A stretch of 64,000 bases of DNA, taken from NCBI RefSeq assembly GCF_001941445.1, contig NZ_CP009245.1:2193992-2257991 (forward strand), written 5' to 3'. The stretch is from Corynebacterium aquilae DSM 44791 (GTDB lineage Bacteria; Actinomycetota; Actinomycetes; Mycobacteriales; Mycobacteriaceae). Below are positions 11,232-21,505 of this stretch, in pieces; the stretch's first letter is position 1, and each line of letters opens with the position of its first letter. The notes below the pieces were generated by a model. The model saw nothing but the letters and a program-made list of their open reading frames with translations, was not told the DNA's origin and searched no databases. The translations under genes and the position numbers were made by a program.

Positions 11232-11407
11232 GAGTCACACTCCTGGATGTTGAACTCACCCACCGTCTGACGCCCCATCCCCCACCCCTTAATCGGGGCC
11301 GGGAGGGCAACAAACTCAGCGGGCAAAAGCATTAGATGCAAATTACTAGTTGTCTTGTGCCCCGCGCCCCGGTACCAACTGTGTGATACCGGGGCGCGGG
11401 TGCGACG

Positions 11408-11481
11408 TCGGGATAACAGGATTTGAACCTGCGACCCCCTGCTCCCAAAGCAGGTGCGCTACCAAACTGCGCCATATCCCG
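11408..11481 (-). tRNA. tRNA-Pro (anticodon TGG)
   Basis: On the minus strand the acceptor CGGGATA pairs with TATCCCG. The anticodon stem CCTGC/GCAGG encloses loop TTTGGGA, and the T-arm CGCAGGTTCAAATCC is conserved. CCA is not encoded. Confidence 0.95.
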
Positions 11482-12106
11482 TCGTGTTGTTGCCGAAGAA
11501 AATCCTCAACACAACAACGCTGTCAAAGCTACCCAATGAGTTCTAGCCGGCCGACATTGGGGCTGCGTTTTCACACAACACCGCCGTCATGAGCGGGCCT
11601 GTCACGAACAACGTCCACACTTAAAAACGTACTAGGAAGTCCGTGGCCCATCGGGCGTGAGGTGCAGTTTACCGAGTCTCGGGAAATGAGGTTGTACTTG
11701 GGGTGGGCATTACCCAGGACAACTTGCAAACGCGCTGTTCACAGCAGCCTTTTCCACCCATCGTCGAAATAGAACTGCCAGGCGAACCTGCACACAGCAA
11801 TCCACTGACCTCCACTGACCTTTTAACCCCCAACCAAGCCCCAACAGCCCCGTCCTGTCTTCACGCGCGCTGAGTACTCCCACCCCGCATCTTCCCCGCT
11901 CCCCCACACCTCCCCTTTCCCCCTTCCCCCCTTCGCGCCGCCCACCCCTCAACGGTACGGAAGGCACGCAATCGTCGTGTCCGAGGATCACCATTTGGCC
12001 CCTGGATTCATGCCCTATGTGGAGTTTTTGCAACCACCCGGGGCGGATGTGGTAACCTCAACCGTCGTTGAAGCAGACTTCCTTGTGAGGTCGCTTTTGA
12101 CGCGTT
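11482..12106. other. Gene-free spacer between tRNA-Pro and tRNA-Gly
   Basis: About 625 bp. It must hold the promoters of the two divergent tRNA genes. The stretch 11880-11945 is very C-rich. No coding frame with plausible codon use or ribosome binding site was seen. Confidence 0.5.
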
Positions 12107-12181
12107 GGGAACGTCGTATAGTGGCTAATACCTCAGCCTTCCAAGCTGAAGACGCGGGTTCGATTCCCGTCGTTCCCTCCA
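12107..12181 (+). tRNA. tRNA-Gly (anticodon TCC)
   Basis: Acceptor GGGAACG pairs with CGTTCCC, followed by discriminator T and an encoded CCA (12179-12181). The anticodon stem TCAGC/GCTGA encloses CTTCCAA. A hairpin terminator follows. Confidence 0.95.
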
Positions 12182-12186
12182 AGCAT

Positions 12187-12226
12187 AACCCCCGCTAGGG
12201 GCCTATTTTAGGCCCGCGGGGGTTTC
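12187..12226 (+). terminator. tRNA-Gly terminator
   Basis: AACCCCCGC pairs with GCGGGGGTT, with an inner GGGCCT/AGGCCC stem. A T-run follows. Confidence 0.85.
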
Positions 12227-13083
12227 TACATTCCGGGGTGCGTGTGCTGACTGTGTGCAGTGAGCTTTTTAACACAATCAGCGTCCCCACCCGCGACCTA
12301 CACATGCCATCGTTGCGTGCGGACTACACCCCACCGGCAGGGCGCGGCTTTCCCCCCACGGGCCGAGGATTCGGAATGCAACCCCGCCGATCCAACCGCA
12401 ACGCCAGCACAACCGGGAAGACCAGCGCCCATCTGTGCCTTCCCAGACCTTAGGCACAGTCGCGACCGGAACACCCAAGGAAGAGAAAACATGCGCACGC
12501 TTTGCGAGCGGTTTCTTCCCGTCTCGATTCACACTCAGGCGCATCGCCCGGTTGTCGCATCCCTTCAGCGACTAAGCTGCGCCGCCGAAACCCACCGCGT
12601 TTTCCCACTGTGAAGTTCCGGGTTTTACCCCACCCCCAGCCCCAGCCCCGCCACTATCGGGCGGTGATGAAGTGCCAGGGCAGGACTCCGCCTGCTCAGG
12701 GGTCGCGCAGGCCAACGCCCACGGGCGAAAAGTTTTTCTCATTGGGGGAGGTTTTAAGCATCCGAACCCCACTCCAACAGCGCCATTTACCTTATTCACA
12801 GCATGGCGACGACACGTCCACTCACGCCAAAGAGCGCCATCAGCCCCCTCTACTAGCAGATTCGCTCACATAATGCGACAAAACTAACTATCCGAAAGCC
12901 AAGCAACACACTTTTTAAACCGCACCCATCCTTAATAAATTCTTAAGTAAAGGGCGTTTCGGAGGCCTTTCCAAATGCTTTTCACACCCTTTATTCAGGG
13001 TGTGCCCATGTGAGGCTTGGGATGATTTACGACCCTTTTCTCAGATAATGCACATCCATTCTTTTTGCGCTAACCTAGGGCGC
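12227..13083. other. Gene-free, partly AT-rich region
   Basis: About 860 bp with no credible gene. The last 200 bp are AT-rich compared with the window. The inverted repeat CACACCCT (12983-12990) / AGGGTGTG (12997-13004) lies about 80 bp before the small HTH gene and could be an operator or attenuator. TAACCT at 13071-13076 is the likely -10 of that gene. Confidence 0.45.
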
Positions 13084-13302
13084 ATGCAACCAAAGATCAT
13101 TGACGCCAACACCGGCACCGAGCTGTGGACAGCTCGTGAATGTGCAGATGTTTCCGGCACCGCACGCGGCACTTTCACCAGCTACGCTGGCCGTGGGCGC
13201 GCACCTAAGCCTGTTGCGAAGCTTCACGGCTTGACCCTCTGGGATTCCCGCGACATTCGCGAATGGATTGATTCTCGGAAATCTGCACAAAACGCCGAAT
13301 AA
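13084..13302 (+). CDS. Small helix-turn-helix DNA-binding protein (AlpA/excisionase-like fold)
   Basis: 72 residues. The start at 13084 was chosen because TAACCT lies 7 nt before the ATG, the leaderless pattern repeated in this window; the frame upstream has no family-like sequence. The middle segment (ELWTARECADVSGTARGTFTSY) looks like a MerR/AlpA-type winged helix recognition unit, and the end LWDSRDIREWIDSR is typical of small single-domain HTH proteins of that class. There is no prophage or integrase nearby, so an excisionase role is unsupported; a stand-alone transcription factor is more likely. A very strong terminator follows. Its target is unknown. Confidence 0.7.
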   Translation: MQPKIIDANTGTELWTARECADVSGTARGTFTSYAGRGRAPKPVAKLHGLTLWDSRDIREWIDSRKSAQNAE

Positions 13303-13319
13303 TTTTTCCCCAACCTTGA

Positions 13320-13367
13320 ATTGCGGGGCGAGGATGTTTTTACACATTCCTCGCCCCGCAATTTTTG
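13320..13367 (+). terminator. Terminator of the small HTH gene
   Basis: A perfect 15-bp stem (13320-13334 with 13348-13362) is followed by a T-run. Confidence 0.92.
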
Positions 13368-13664
13368 TTTTTTATTTCTCAAATAAATAATTCCCCCAAC
13401 GGCGCCCCTTTACCCCCTGGGGTATATTTTTACCGGCTTAACGACGTCCCCATTTTACGTCCACTATTCGGACGGTGCCTTTTAGCCTTTTCTCATAAGC
13501 CCAGCTTTCGCACCGCTGGAGGATACGTTCCCCCCAAAACACATCCCAGGCGCCGGATATCTCCATTGCCAACACGGCTCGTTTTCCATCTTTTCCGAAA
13601 AGATTTCACTTTTCACAAAACAGGCGTCCCGGCACCTCCACACACACCGCCAAGACCCCACAAA
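13363..13664. other. AT-rich spacer between the HTH gene and rpiB terminators
   Basis: About 300 bp bounded by two strong terminators. No promoter, RNA family or credible coding frame was recognised. Confidence 0.45.
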
Positions 13665-13718
13665 AAAGATGAAGACGAAAGTCGGCTTTAATGTGGCCGG
13701 CTTTCGTCTTCGTCTTTT
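13662..13718. terminator. rpiB terminator (bidirectional form)
   Basis: A long stem, about 22 bp with G-U pairs, runs from 13665-13686 to 13696-13717. It has a U-run on both strands (A-run at 13662-13667, T-run at 13714-13719). Confidence 0.85.
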
Positions 13719-13782
13719 TATCCCCCACCCCAAGGGGCAGGAACAATTATGGAGTTTTCCCTATGAGCGAGGGGTTTTGTGA

Positions 13783-14256
13783 TTATTTTTCGGGCAGTGC
13801 CGGTGCAATACCGGTCTTCTCGTACTCAGCCAGGATGTCGATACGACGCTGGTGGCGCTCCTCGTTCGACCAGGGCTGCTCCAGGAAAGCATCCACGATA
13901 GCCAGTGCTTCCTCCTCGGAGTGCATACGGCCACCGATACCGATGAGCTGAGCGTTGTTGTGCTCACGGGCCAGCTTCGCGGTCTCCACCGACCAGGCCA
14001 GGGCACAACGAGCACCCTTAACCTTGTTCGCGGCGATCTGCTCGCCGTTGCCACTGCCGCCGAGCACGATGCCGAGCGAACCCGGATCGTTGACGGTACG
14101 ACGTGCCGCTTCAATGCAGAATGCGGGGTAATCGTCCAGGGCATCGTACTCATGAGCACCGCAGTCAATGACCTCGTGTCCAGCCTTGGACAGGTGCTCA
14201 GCAATAATGTTCTTCATGTCGAACCCAGCATGGTCCGCTCCCAAGTAAACGCGCAT
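13783..14256 (-). CDS. rpiB: Ribose-5-phosphate isomerase B
   Basis: 157 residues from the ATG of MRVYLGADHAGF. The longer frame upstream lacks similarity. GADHAGFDMK, the Asp/His active-site region and GGSGNGEQIAANKV (phosphate binding) are typical of RpiB. It interconverts ribose-5-phosphate and ribulose-5-phosphate in the pentose phosphate pathway. The minus-strand -10 TACACT is 7 nt before the ATG, suggesting a leaderless transcript. That promoter overlaps the promoter of the divergent nuclease gene. The neighbouring order rpiB, DsbA-like, pepN is conserved with mycobacteria. Confidence 0.95.
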   Translation of the reverse strand: MRVYLGADHAGFDMKNIIAEHLSKAGHEVIDCGAHEYDALDDYPAFCIEAARRTVNDPGSLGIVLGGSGNGEQIAANKVKGARCALAWSVETAKLAREHNNAQLIGIGGRMHSEEEALAIVDAFLEQPWSNEERHQRRIDILAEYEKTGIAPALPEK

Positions 14257-14262
14257 GTCCCC

Positions 14263-14268
14263 TAGTGT
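14263..14268. promoter_or_regulatory. Overlapping divergent -10 elements of rpiB and the HNH nuclease gene
   Basis: The hexamer reads TAGTGT on the plus strand towards the nuclease gene. On the minus strand its complement ACACTA overlaps TACACT for rpiB (one-base shift). The two promoters probably cannot be occupied at once. Confidence 0.5.
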
Positions 14269-14284
14269 AACCAACCCCACCGCC

Positions 14285-15007
14285 ATGCACGCAGCCACGC
14301 CGTGCCCGCCGAAGGAATCTACGCCACGCAGCCGCTTTCTTTCCCGCGCCCTGCACGCCACGGTGCTTGGCCTCGGGGCCCTGCTCATGGCCTGCGCCGC
14401 ACCGTCAGTACCCGGCTCAGCGATCGACCTTTCCCCCGCCCAGCAAGAGCTTGCCTCGCTACGCACCATCGATGATCCCGCGCCCGGATACCAACGCGAT
14501 GCTTTCGGACAACGCTGGAGCGACGACGTCGAAGTCGACGGCGGCCACAACGGCTGCGACACCCGCAACGATGTCCTCCGGCGCGACCTGAAAAACCTAG
14601 AAATCAAAAAAGGCACCCACGACTGCGTGGCCTACGCCGGCGACTTCGTCGACCCCTACTCCGGCCAACAAGTGCACTTCCAACGCGGCCGCAACGGAAA
14701 CGCCGCAGAAGTACACATCGACCACGTCGTAGCGCTCGCCAACGCCTGGGCCACCGGAGCACACCAGTGGGATGACGACCACCGCCGCAACTTCGCCAAC
14801 GACCCAATGAACCTACTGGTCACCACCAAAGAGATGAATAAGTCCAAAGGGGCCAAAGACGCCGCCCAATGGATGCCACCCAACCGCGACACCTGGTGCA
14901 CCTACGCCCGCACCCAAGTAGAAGTGAAAAAGAAATACGACCTCGCCGTCACAGATAAGGAAAGACAAGCCCTCTCCGCCGCGCTCTCCTCCTGCCCCAC
15001 CCCATAA
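14285..15007 (+). CDS. Exported HNH endonuclease family lipoprotein (DUF1524-like)
   Basis: 240 residues from the ATG at 14285, which lies 16 nt after a -10 candidate. An in-frame ATG at 14255 would overlap the rpiB start. The N-terminus has basic residues, a hydrophobic stretch and a lipobox-like ending LLMACAAP. The C-terminal half carries the HNH/DUF1524 signature HIDHVVALANAW and FANDPMNLLVT with downstream NKSKGAKD. This domain occurs in extracellular nucleases and in GmrSD-type restriction enzymes. Export points to degradation of environmental DNA rather than self-defence. The cysteine could be lipidated or the peptide cleaved, which sequence alone cannot settle. A shared hairpin follows. 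Confidence 0.8.
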   Translation: MHAATPCPPKESTPRSRFLSRALHATVLGLGALLMACAAPSVPGSAIDLSPAQQELASLRTIDDPAPGYQRDAFGQRWSDDVEVDGGHNGCDTRNDVLRRDLKNLEIKKGTHDCVAYAGDFVDPYSGQQVHFQRGRNGNAAEVHIDHVVALANAWATGAHQWDDDHRRNFANDPMNLLVTTKEMNKSKGAKDAAQWMPPNRDTWCTYARTQVEVKKKYDLAVTDKERQALSAALSSCPTP

Positions 15008-15010
15008 ACA

Positions 15011-15058
15011 AACGGCGACTGCCCTCGTCACCAACACGCAACCAGGGCAGTCGCCGTT
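15011..15058. terminator. Terminator between nuclease and DsbA-like genes
   Basis: A 15-bp perfect stem (15011-15025 with 15044-15058) sits between two convergent genes. Confidence 0.8.
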
Positions 15059-15080
15059 CAGTTCAACCAAAGCCTCAGAG

Positions 15081-15716
15081 CTAGTCGAAGCTGGGCATCT
15101 CGTCGCGGGAGCGCTTGAGCTCAAAGAAGTGCGGGTAGGTTCCCAACGTCAGGGCCGCATCAAACAACTCGCCAGCGGTCTCTCCGCGCGGGATACGGGT
15201 CAAAACAGGTCCGAAAAACGCCCGCTCCCCCAACTGAATAACCGGGGTACCGACGTCGTTGCCGACCTTCTCCATCGCCGTAGCGTGGAACTTCCGCAGC
15301 TGCTCGTCATACTCATCACTGTCGGCCACTGCGGCAAACTCCGCGTCCAAACCCACCTTTTCGACCGCACGGGCAATGATGTCGTTGTAGCCGCCAAAAT
15401 CCTTTCGGCCACCATTGCCCTCGTTATGCACCATGTGCCCCATCACGGTGTACAACTCATCAACCTTGTCCGGGGCCTCCACCGCCACCTTGCTAAACAC
15501 CCGGGCAGGCCCCAGGTTAGCTTTCATCTTCTCCCGGTAATCAGCCGGCAACTCCTCGCGCCCCTCATTAAGCACAAACAAGCTCATCGGGGCGAAAGTA
15601 ACCGCAACGTCACGAACCTTTTCAACCTCTTTGATCCAACGGGAGGTCACCCAACAAAACGGGCAAGAAACATCGAAATAGAAAGTGATTGCTTGGGCAT
15701 TGTTCTGGGTACTCAT
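15081..15716 (-). CDS. DsbA-family protein, mycothiol-dependent nitroreductase-like
   Basis: 211 residues from an ATG with an AAGGAG site 7 nt upstream; the longer frame lacks one. The thioredoxin-fold active site FDVSCPFCW carries CPFC. There is no signal peptide, so it is cytoplasmic, unlike classical DsbA. Length, the insertion of helices and the cis-proline region (GTPVIQLG) match the actinobacterial family containing Rv2466c, a mycothiol-dependent reductase. Its place between rpiB and pepN matches the Rv2465c-Rv2467 order. The role is likely thiol redox or nitroreduction with mycothiol. The exact substrate is unknown. Confidence 0.85.
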   Translation of the reverse strand: MSTQNNAQAITFYFDVSCPFCWVTSRWIKEVEKVRDVAVTFAPMSLFVLNEGREELPADYREKMKANLGPARVFSKVAVEAPDKVDELYTVMGHMVHNEGNGGRKDFGGYNDIIARAVEKVGLDAEFAAVADSDEYDEQLRKFHATAMEKVGNDVGTPVIQLGERAFFGPVLTRIPRGETAGELFDAALTLGTYPHFFELKRSRDEMPSFD

Positions 15717-15870
15717 GAAGGGACTCCTTACTCCACTTGGGAGGTAAAACGGTGCTATTCGAAGGACACAATACAAAACGTCACACAGCGCCTGAACCGC
15801 AGATGTGCGGTCACAGCCCTGCCACTTTCACCCGGCGGGTACACCCGCCTGGAGTGTTACAGTGGTCACT

Positions 15871-18456
<2,586 letters not shown>

Positions 18457-18484
18457 AAGCACCACCAGCTTCTAGCAGTCCGAC

Positions 18485-18530
18485 AAAGGTTTTGGCCCGG
18501 CACACACAGTGTCGGGCCAAAACCTTTTTT
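18485..18530 (+). terminator. pepN terminator
   Basis: AAAGGTTTTGGCCCG pairs with CGGGCCAAAACCTTT and is followed by a T-run. Confidence 0.9.
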
Positions 18531-18536
18531 CGCTGC

Positions 18537-20432
18537 TTAGGCCAGCACCTCGTGGGCCTTTTGCAGGCACTCCACCAATGCGGCAAAACGGGTAGAGGTT
18601 GGTGGGGTATTTTCGGGGGTCATCTGCCGCACCGCGATCATGAAGTTGCCCGATTTTCCTTCACCAATAGTTAGTTCGGAGTCTGTAAAGCCCGCTGCGC
18701 GCAGCAGCTGCTCCAACTCATCACGAAGGGCCAGGTTGTTTTTCACCATCGACACCTGCGTCGCGGTGGCCTGGAAACGGATCTGGCTGACCAGGGTGCC
18801 TTCTTCACCACCCGGCAGGCTCACCTTAAACTTGGCCTCTGCCTGTCGGCCGATCGAGGTCGCTACCCGCTGTTCTCCTTCATTGACGGCCCCATAGAGC
18901 TGTTCAAACCAGTCGATTCTCTCAGACGAAATGGCGTGCTTGTCGCGCAAGACGCCGGCGACCGCATCCAGGCCATAGTTCCAGGTGACGTCGGGCTTGG
19001 AATGCGAGTTTCCAACCGCGGTGATTGCCGAGATGTGCATGCTGGCACGCAATTGTTCAAAAGCCGCCGCCTGGTTGGATTTTTCCCCTTCACCGGTGAA
19101 GATTTCGGCGAAATTTTGCAAAAACAGTTCAAATTGTTCGGCGTCCTCGCCCCGGATGCCCCATTCGGAAAGCTTGTCGAGATGTTTTTCGGAGTCGTCC
19201 TCGTCGAAGTTGATGTCGGCGTGGATGAAGCTGGCGAACTCTGGCGCATCCTGCGGGTCACCTAAGCTCATCAGGCGCCGGTTGAAGTGCTGATAGTAGC
19301 GGGGGTAGGCGCTTTGCATGCACAGGGCGGCCAGGAGACATTCTTTCCGCTGGGTTGTGGCCTGGTTGGTGTCTGTGTGCTGGTCATCGATGATGGTCAA
19401 CAGGCCGAAGGTGTTAACCAGGCGCTTGAGGGAACGGGGGTTGTTGCCGATCGAATAGCGGATCGCGTCGATGAGGTGCGGGTCGATGTCTTGGCTGCTG
19501 TCGACCAGGATGCCTTCCAGCATCCCTTTGAGCAGGGAGCTGATTTCGTAGGCGTTGACCGGGACGTGGAAAGGCACCTGGATGATCTTGTCGAAAAATG
19601 CTTGCGCTTTGCGGTCGTCGAATTCGCTGCCGTATTTCGCTTTGACTCCCTGTTTGACGACTTCGAAATCGATGGCCAGCACGAAGACGCAATTTTCGAC
19701 GTCGAGGAACAGTTTGAGTGCCTCCATCAGTTCCACCGCCCGGGCAGGCTCTAGGCGGTCGAGGTCGTCGATAAAGACCACTAATCGTTCGTAGCGGCCG
19801 GCCAGGCTGGTTGCGACGAGTTCTCGAAGTTCCTCGCGCAATTCGCTCAGAATCTTGGTGTTGCCTTGCAGTTCCGAGCGGGCCTGTTCGCTGAGTTCCT
19901 CGCTGCTCAAGGTGTTGGCGTAGGCGTCGATGCCGCCGTCTACGGCTTTGACCAGTAATGGGAGCAGCGGGATCACGGAGGCTGCTTCGGTGGCCACCCC
20001 AACGCCGAGGGTGCGCGCGATTTTCGCGAGGGTCTTTTTGAGTTTTTGCCCTTGCTGGGCACCCGGGGTTTCTGGGGAAATGTGGTCGATGAACTGTGAG
20101 ATCAGCGCGAGGATGAGGTTGTCGCCCATGTCGAACTGGGAGTATTGCCAGGTGTTGAAGAACATGGTCTTCACCGCGGCTGGGGTTTCGGGCCGCTGGT
20201 TTGGTGGTTGTGTTTCGCCACTGTCGAGGAGTTCTCGCACCATGTTCATCAGGCTGGTCTTGCCGGATCCCCAGTCGCCTTGAATGGCCACGGTCATGGG
20301 CGTTTCGCAGCCGCGCATGAACGCCGCCAGGCCTGTCGCGTAGTTGCCGAGGTTGAGCAGGTCGTGGTTGTTGCCTTGGCCCACTGGATTGTCTGTGGCT
20401 GATAAGACGGCTGCGGCTTTGCGTCCGAACAT
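18537..20432 (-). CDS. KAP-family P-loop NTPase
   Basis: 631 residues. Walker A GDWGSGKTS is at about 52-60 and Walker B VVFIDDLDRLEP at about 218-229; the D-D-L-D-R form is diagnostic of KAP/STAND-like NTPases. A helical insertion lies between them, and there is only a short hydrophobic stretch (IPLLPLLV) instead of the membrane helices of many KAP proteins. The C-terminal ~100 residues form a separate domain I do not recognise. KAP proteins couple ATP hydrolysis to membrane-associated assemblies, and some take part in phage exclusion. It sits between pepN and glbO, which are close together in mycobacteria without it. The role is unknown; defence is a possibility only. Confidence 0.75.
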   Translation of the reverse strand: MFGRKAAAVLSATDNPVGQGNNHDLLNLGNYATGLAAFMRGCETPMTVAIQGDWGSGKTSLMNMVRELLDSGETQPPNQRPETPAAVKTMFFNTWQYSQFDMGDNLILALISQFIDHISPETPGAQQGQKLKKTLAKIARTLGVGVATEAASVIPLLPLLVKAVDGGIDAYANTLSSEELSEQARSELQGNTKILSELREELRELVATSLAGRYERLVVFIDDLDRLEPARAVELMEALKLFLDVENCVFVLAIDFEVVKQGVKAKYGSEFDDRKAQAFFDKIIQVPFHVPVNAYEISSLLKGMLEGILVDSSQDIDPHLIDAIRYSIGNNPRSLKRLVNTFGLLTIIDDQHTDTNQATTQRKECLLAALCMQSAYPRYYQHFNRRLMSLGDPQDAPEFASFIHADINFDEDDSEKHLDKLSEWGIRGEDAEQFELFLQNFAEIFTGEGEKSNQAAAFEQLRASMHISAITAVGNSHSKPDVTWNYGLDAVAGVLRDKHAISSERIDWFEQLYGAVNEGEQRVATSIGRQAEAKFKVSLPGGEEGTLVSQIRFQATATQVSMVKNNLALRDELEQLLRAAGFTDSELTIGEGKSGNFMIAVRQMTPENTPPTSTRFAALVECLQKAHEVLA

Positions 20433-20597
20433 GGTGGGTAGGCCCTTTCACGGTGTGGGGAGGTGTGTGTTCGAGCCTATCGGGGTTGCTGAAATCGGCT
20501 GTCGGGTTTTATGGGGTGCGTTGCTGGTGTGCGCTTGTTCCAGTTCACGGGGCCTGGCGCTTAAGAGCGGGCGACTCAGTTTGGGGGTAATACGGGA

Positions 20598-20631
20598 ACG
20601 CCCCGACTTTCTGTGGGGAAAGTCGGGGCGT
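20598..20631 (-). terminator. Hairpin downstream of the globin gene
   Basis: ACGCCCCGACTTT pairs with AAAGTCGGGGCGT. No clear U-run follows on the minus strand, so termination strength is uncertain. Confidence 0.6.
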
Positions 20632-20668
20632 GCAGCAATGAGATTGCCGGGTGGCAGCTTGGTGCCGT

Positions 20669-21085
20669 TTAGGCGTGGGGGTGGGGGAAGGCTTCGGAGT
20701 GGTTGATGAGCATGTTGGCGACGCGCTCCATGTGGTCCCACACTGCTGCGCGGTGGGCATCATCAAGCTGATCAGCGGGGATCTCATCGAGGGAGGCCTT
20801 CATCATTTCCAGCCAGCGGTCTTTTTCTTTTTCCCCGATGACGAAGTGGTTGTGGCGCATCCGCAACCGGGGGTGTCCGCGGTTTTCGTTAAAGGTTTGG
20901 GGGCCTCCCCAGTATTGGGCGAGGAACCAGCGGAGGCGGTCTTCGGCACCCTCCCAGTCGTCGTGGGGGTACATCGGCCCAATCAGGTCATCTTCGCGGA
21001 CGCGGGTGTAAAAACCGTGGACGAGTTGGCGGAAGGTTCCTTCCCCACCGACGCTGTCGTAGAAGCTTTGCATCTGTTGATCCAT
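20669..21085 (-). CDS. glbO: Group II truncated haemoglobin
   Basis: 138 residues from the ATG at 21085, with TACTCT 7 nt upstream (leaderless pattern). It has the compact 2-on-2 globin length. Tyr in GFYTRVREDD (B10 region), the aromatic pair WFLAQYWGGP and the proximal His region RMRHNHFVIG fit group II (GlbO) proteins, as does a Trp in DRWLEMM (G8). It binds haem and O2 or NO, and mycobacterial GlbO has been linked to respiration and peroxide or NO handling. Its location near pepN matches Mycobacterium. It is cytoplasmic. Confidence 0.93.
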   Translation of the reverse strand: MDQQMQSFYDSVGGEGTFRQLVHGFYTRVREDDLIGPMYPHDDWEGAEDRLRWFLAQYWGGPQTFNENRGHPRLRMRHNHFVIGEKEKDRWLEMMKASLDEIPADQLDDAHRAAVWDHMERVANMLINHSEAFPHPHA

Positions 21086-21505
21086 AGTCACGAGAGTAGA
21101 CCTCAACAGAGGCTGACGGGGTCTGGGCGTGAGGTGCGGGACGCCATCGGAAAAAAGTGATGGGTTTCATAGAGTTTTTGTTTCGCCCGACTCATCCGAT
21201 TTGAGGGTACCCCTGCCTATATGTACTGCCAGGCATCCCCCAGGCCCCTATCCAGCATTATTTGCTCATATATCGAAGTGATTGCCCACCTCGCCGCGAT
21301 CGACCAGCTGAACCCAGGTCTCAATTGGGGTTGGTCACCCTACACTCACTACCCCCGGCAGGGGGAATGTTAAACCAAGGAAGTGTTTACTAACTCCCAT
21401 CATTTAGATAGGGTTCACATCGTTGCGATACCGAATGCGTAACCCACGAACGACTTTTGGATCCATCAATCGATTGATGATGACCACGACCTAAGGAGCA
21501 TTTCC
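21086..21505. other. Promoter region of the siderophore importer
   Basis: About 420 bp without a gene. It has a plausible promoter (TTTACT and TAGATA about 16 bp apart, near 21385-21415) and a 16-bp palindrome close to the start codon. I found no convincing 19-bp DtxR box; partial matches near 21325-21345 are weak. Confidence 0.45.
21464..21479. promoter_or_regulatory. Perfect 16-bp palindrome upstream of the siderophore-binding protein gene
   Basis: CATCAATCGATTGATG reads the same on both strands and lies 26 bp before the TTG start. It is a candidate operator for a dimeric regulator, or a small mRNA hairpin near the ribosome binding site. Confidence 0.5.

Noticed and set aside
12238..12613. 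Overlapping frames of 71-117 codons after tRNA-Gly
   Set aside because: No ribosome binding site, Pro/Arg/Thr-rich translation and codon use unlike neighbouring genes.
21320..21350. Possible DtxR box upstream of the siderophore-binding protein gene
   Set aside because: Only about 11 of 19 positions match and neither half is strong.
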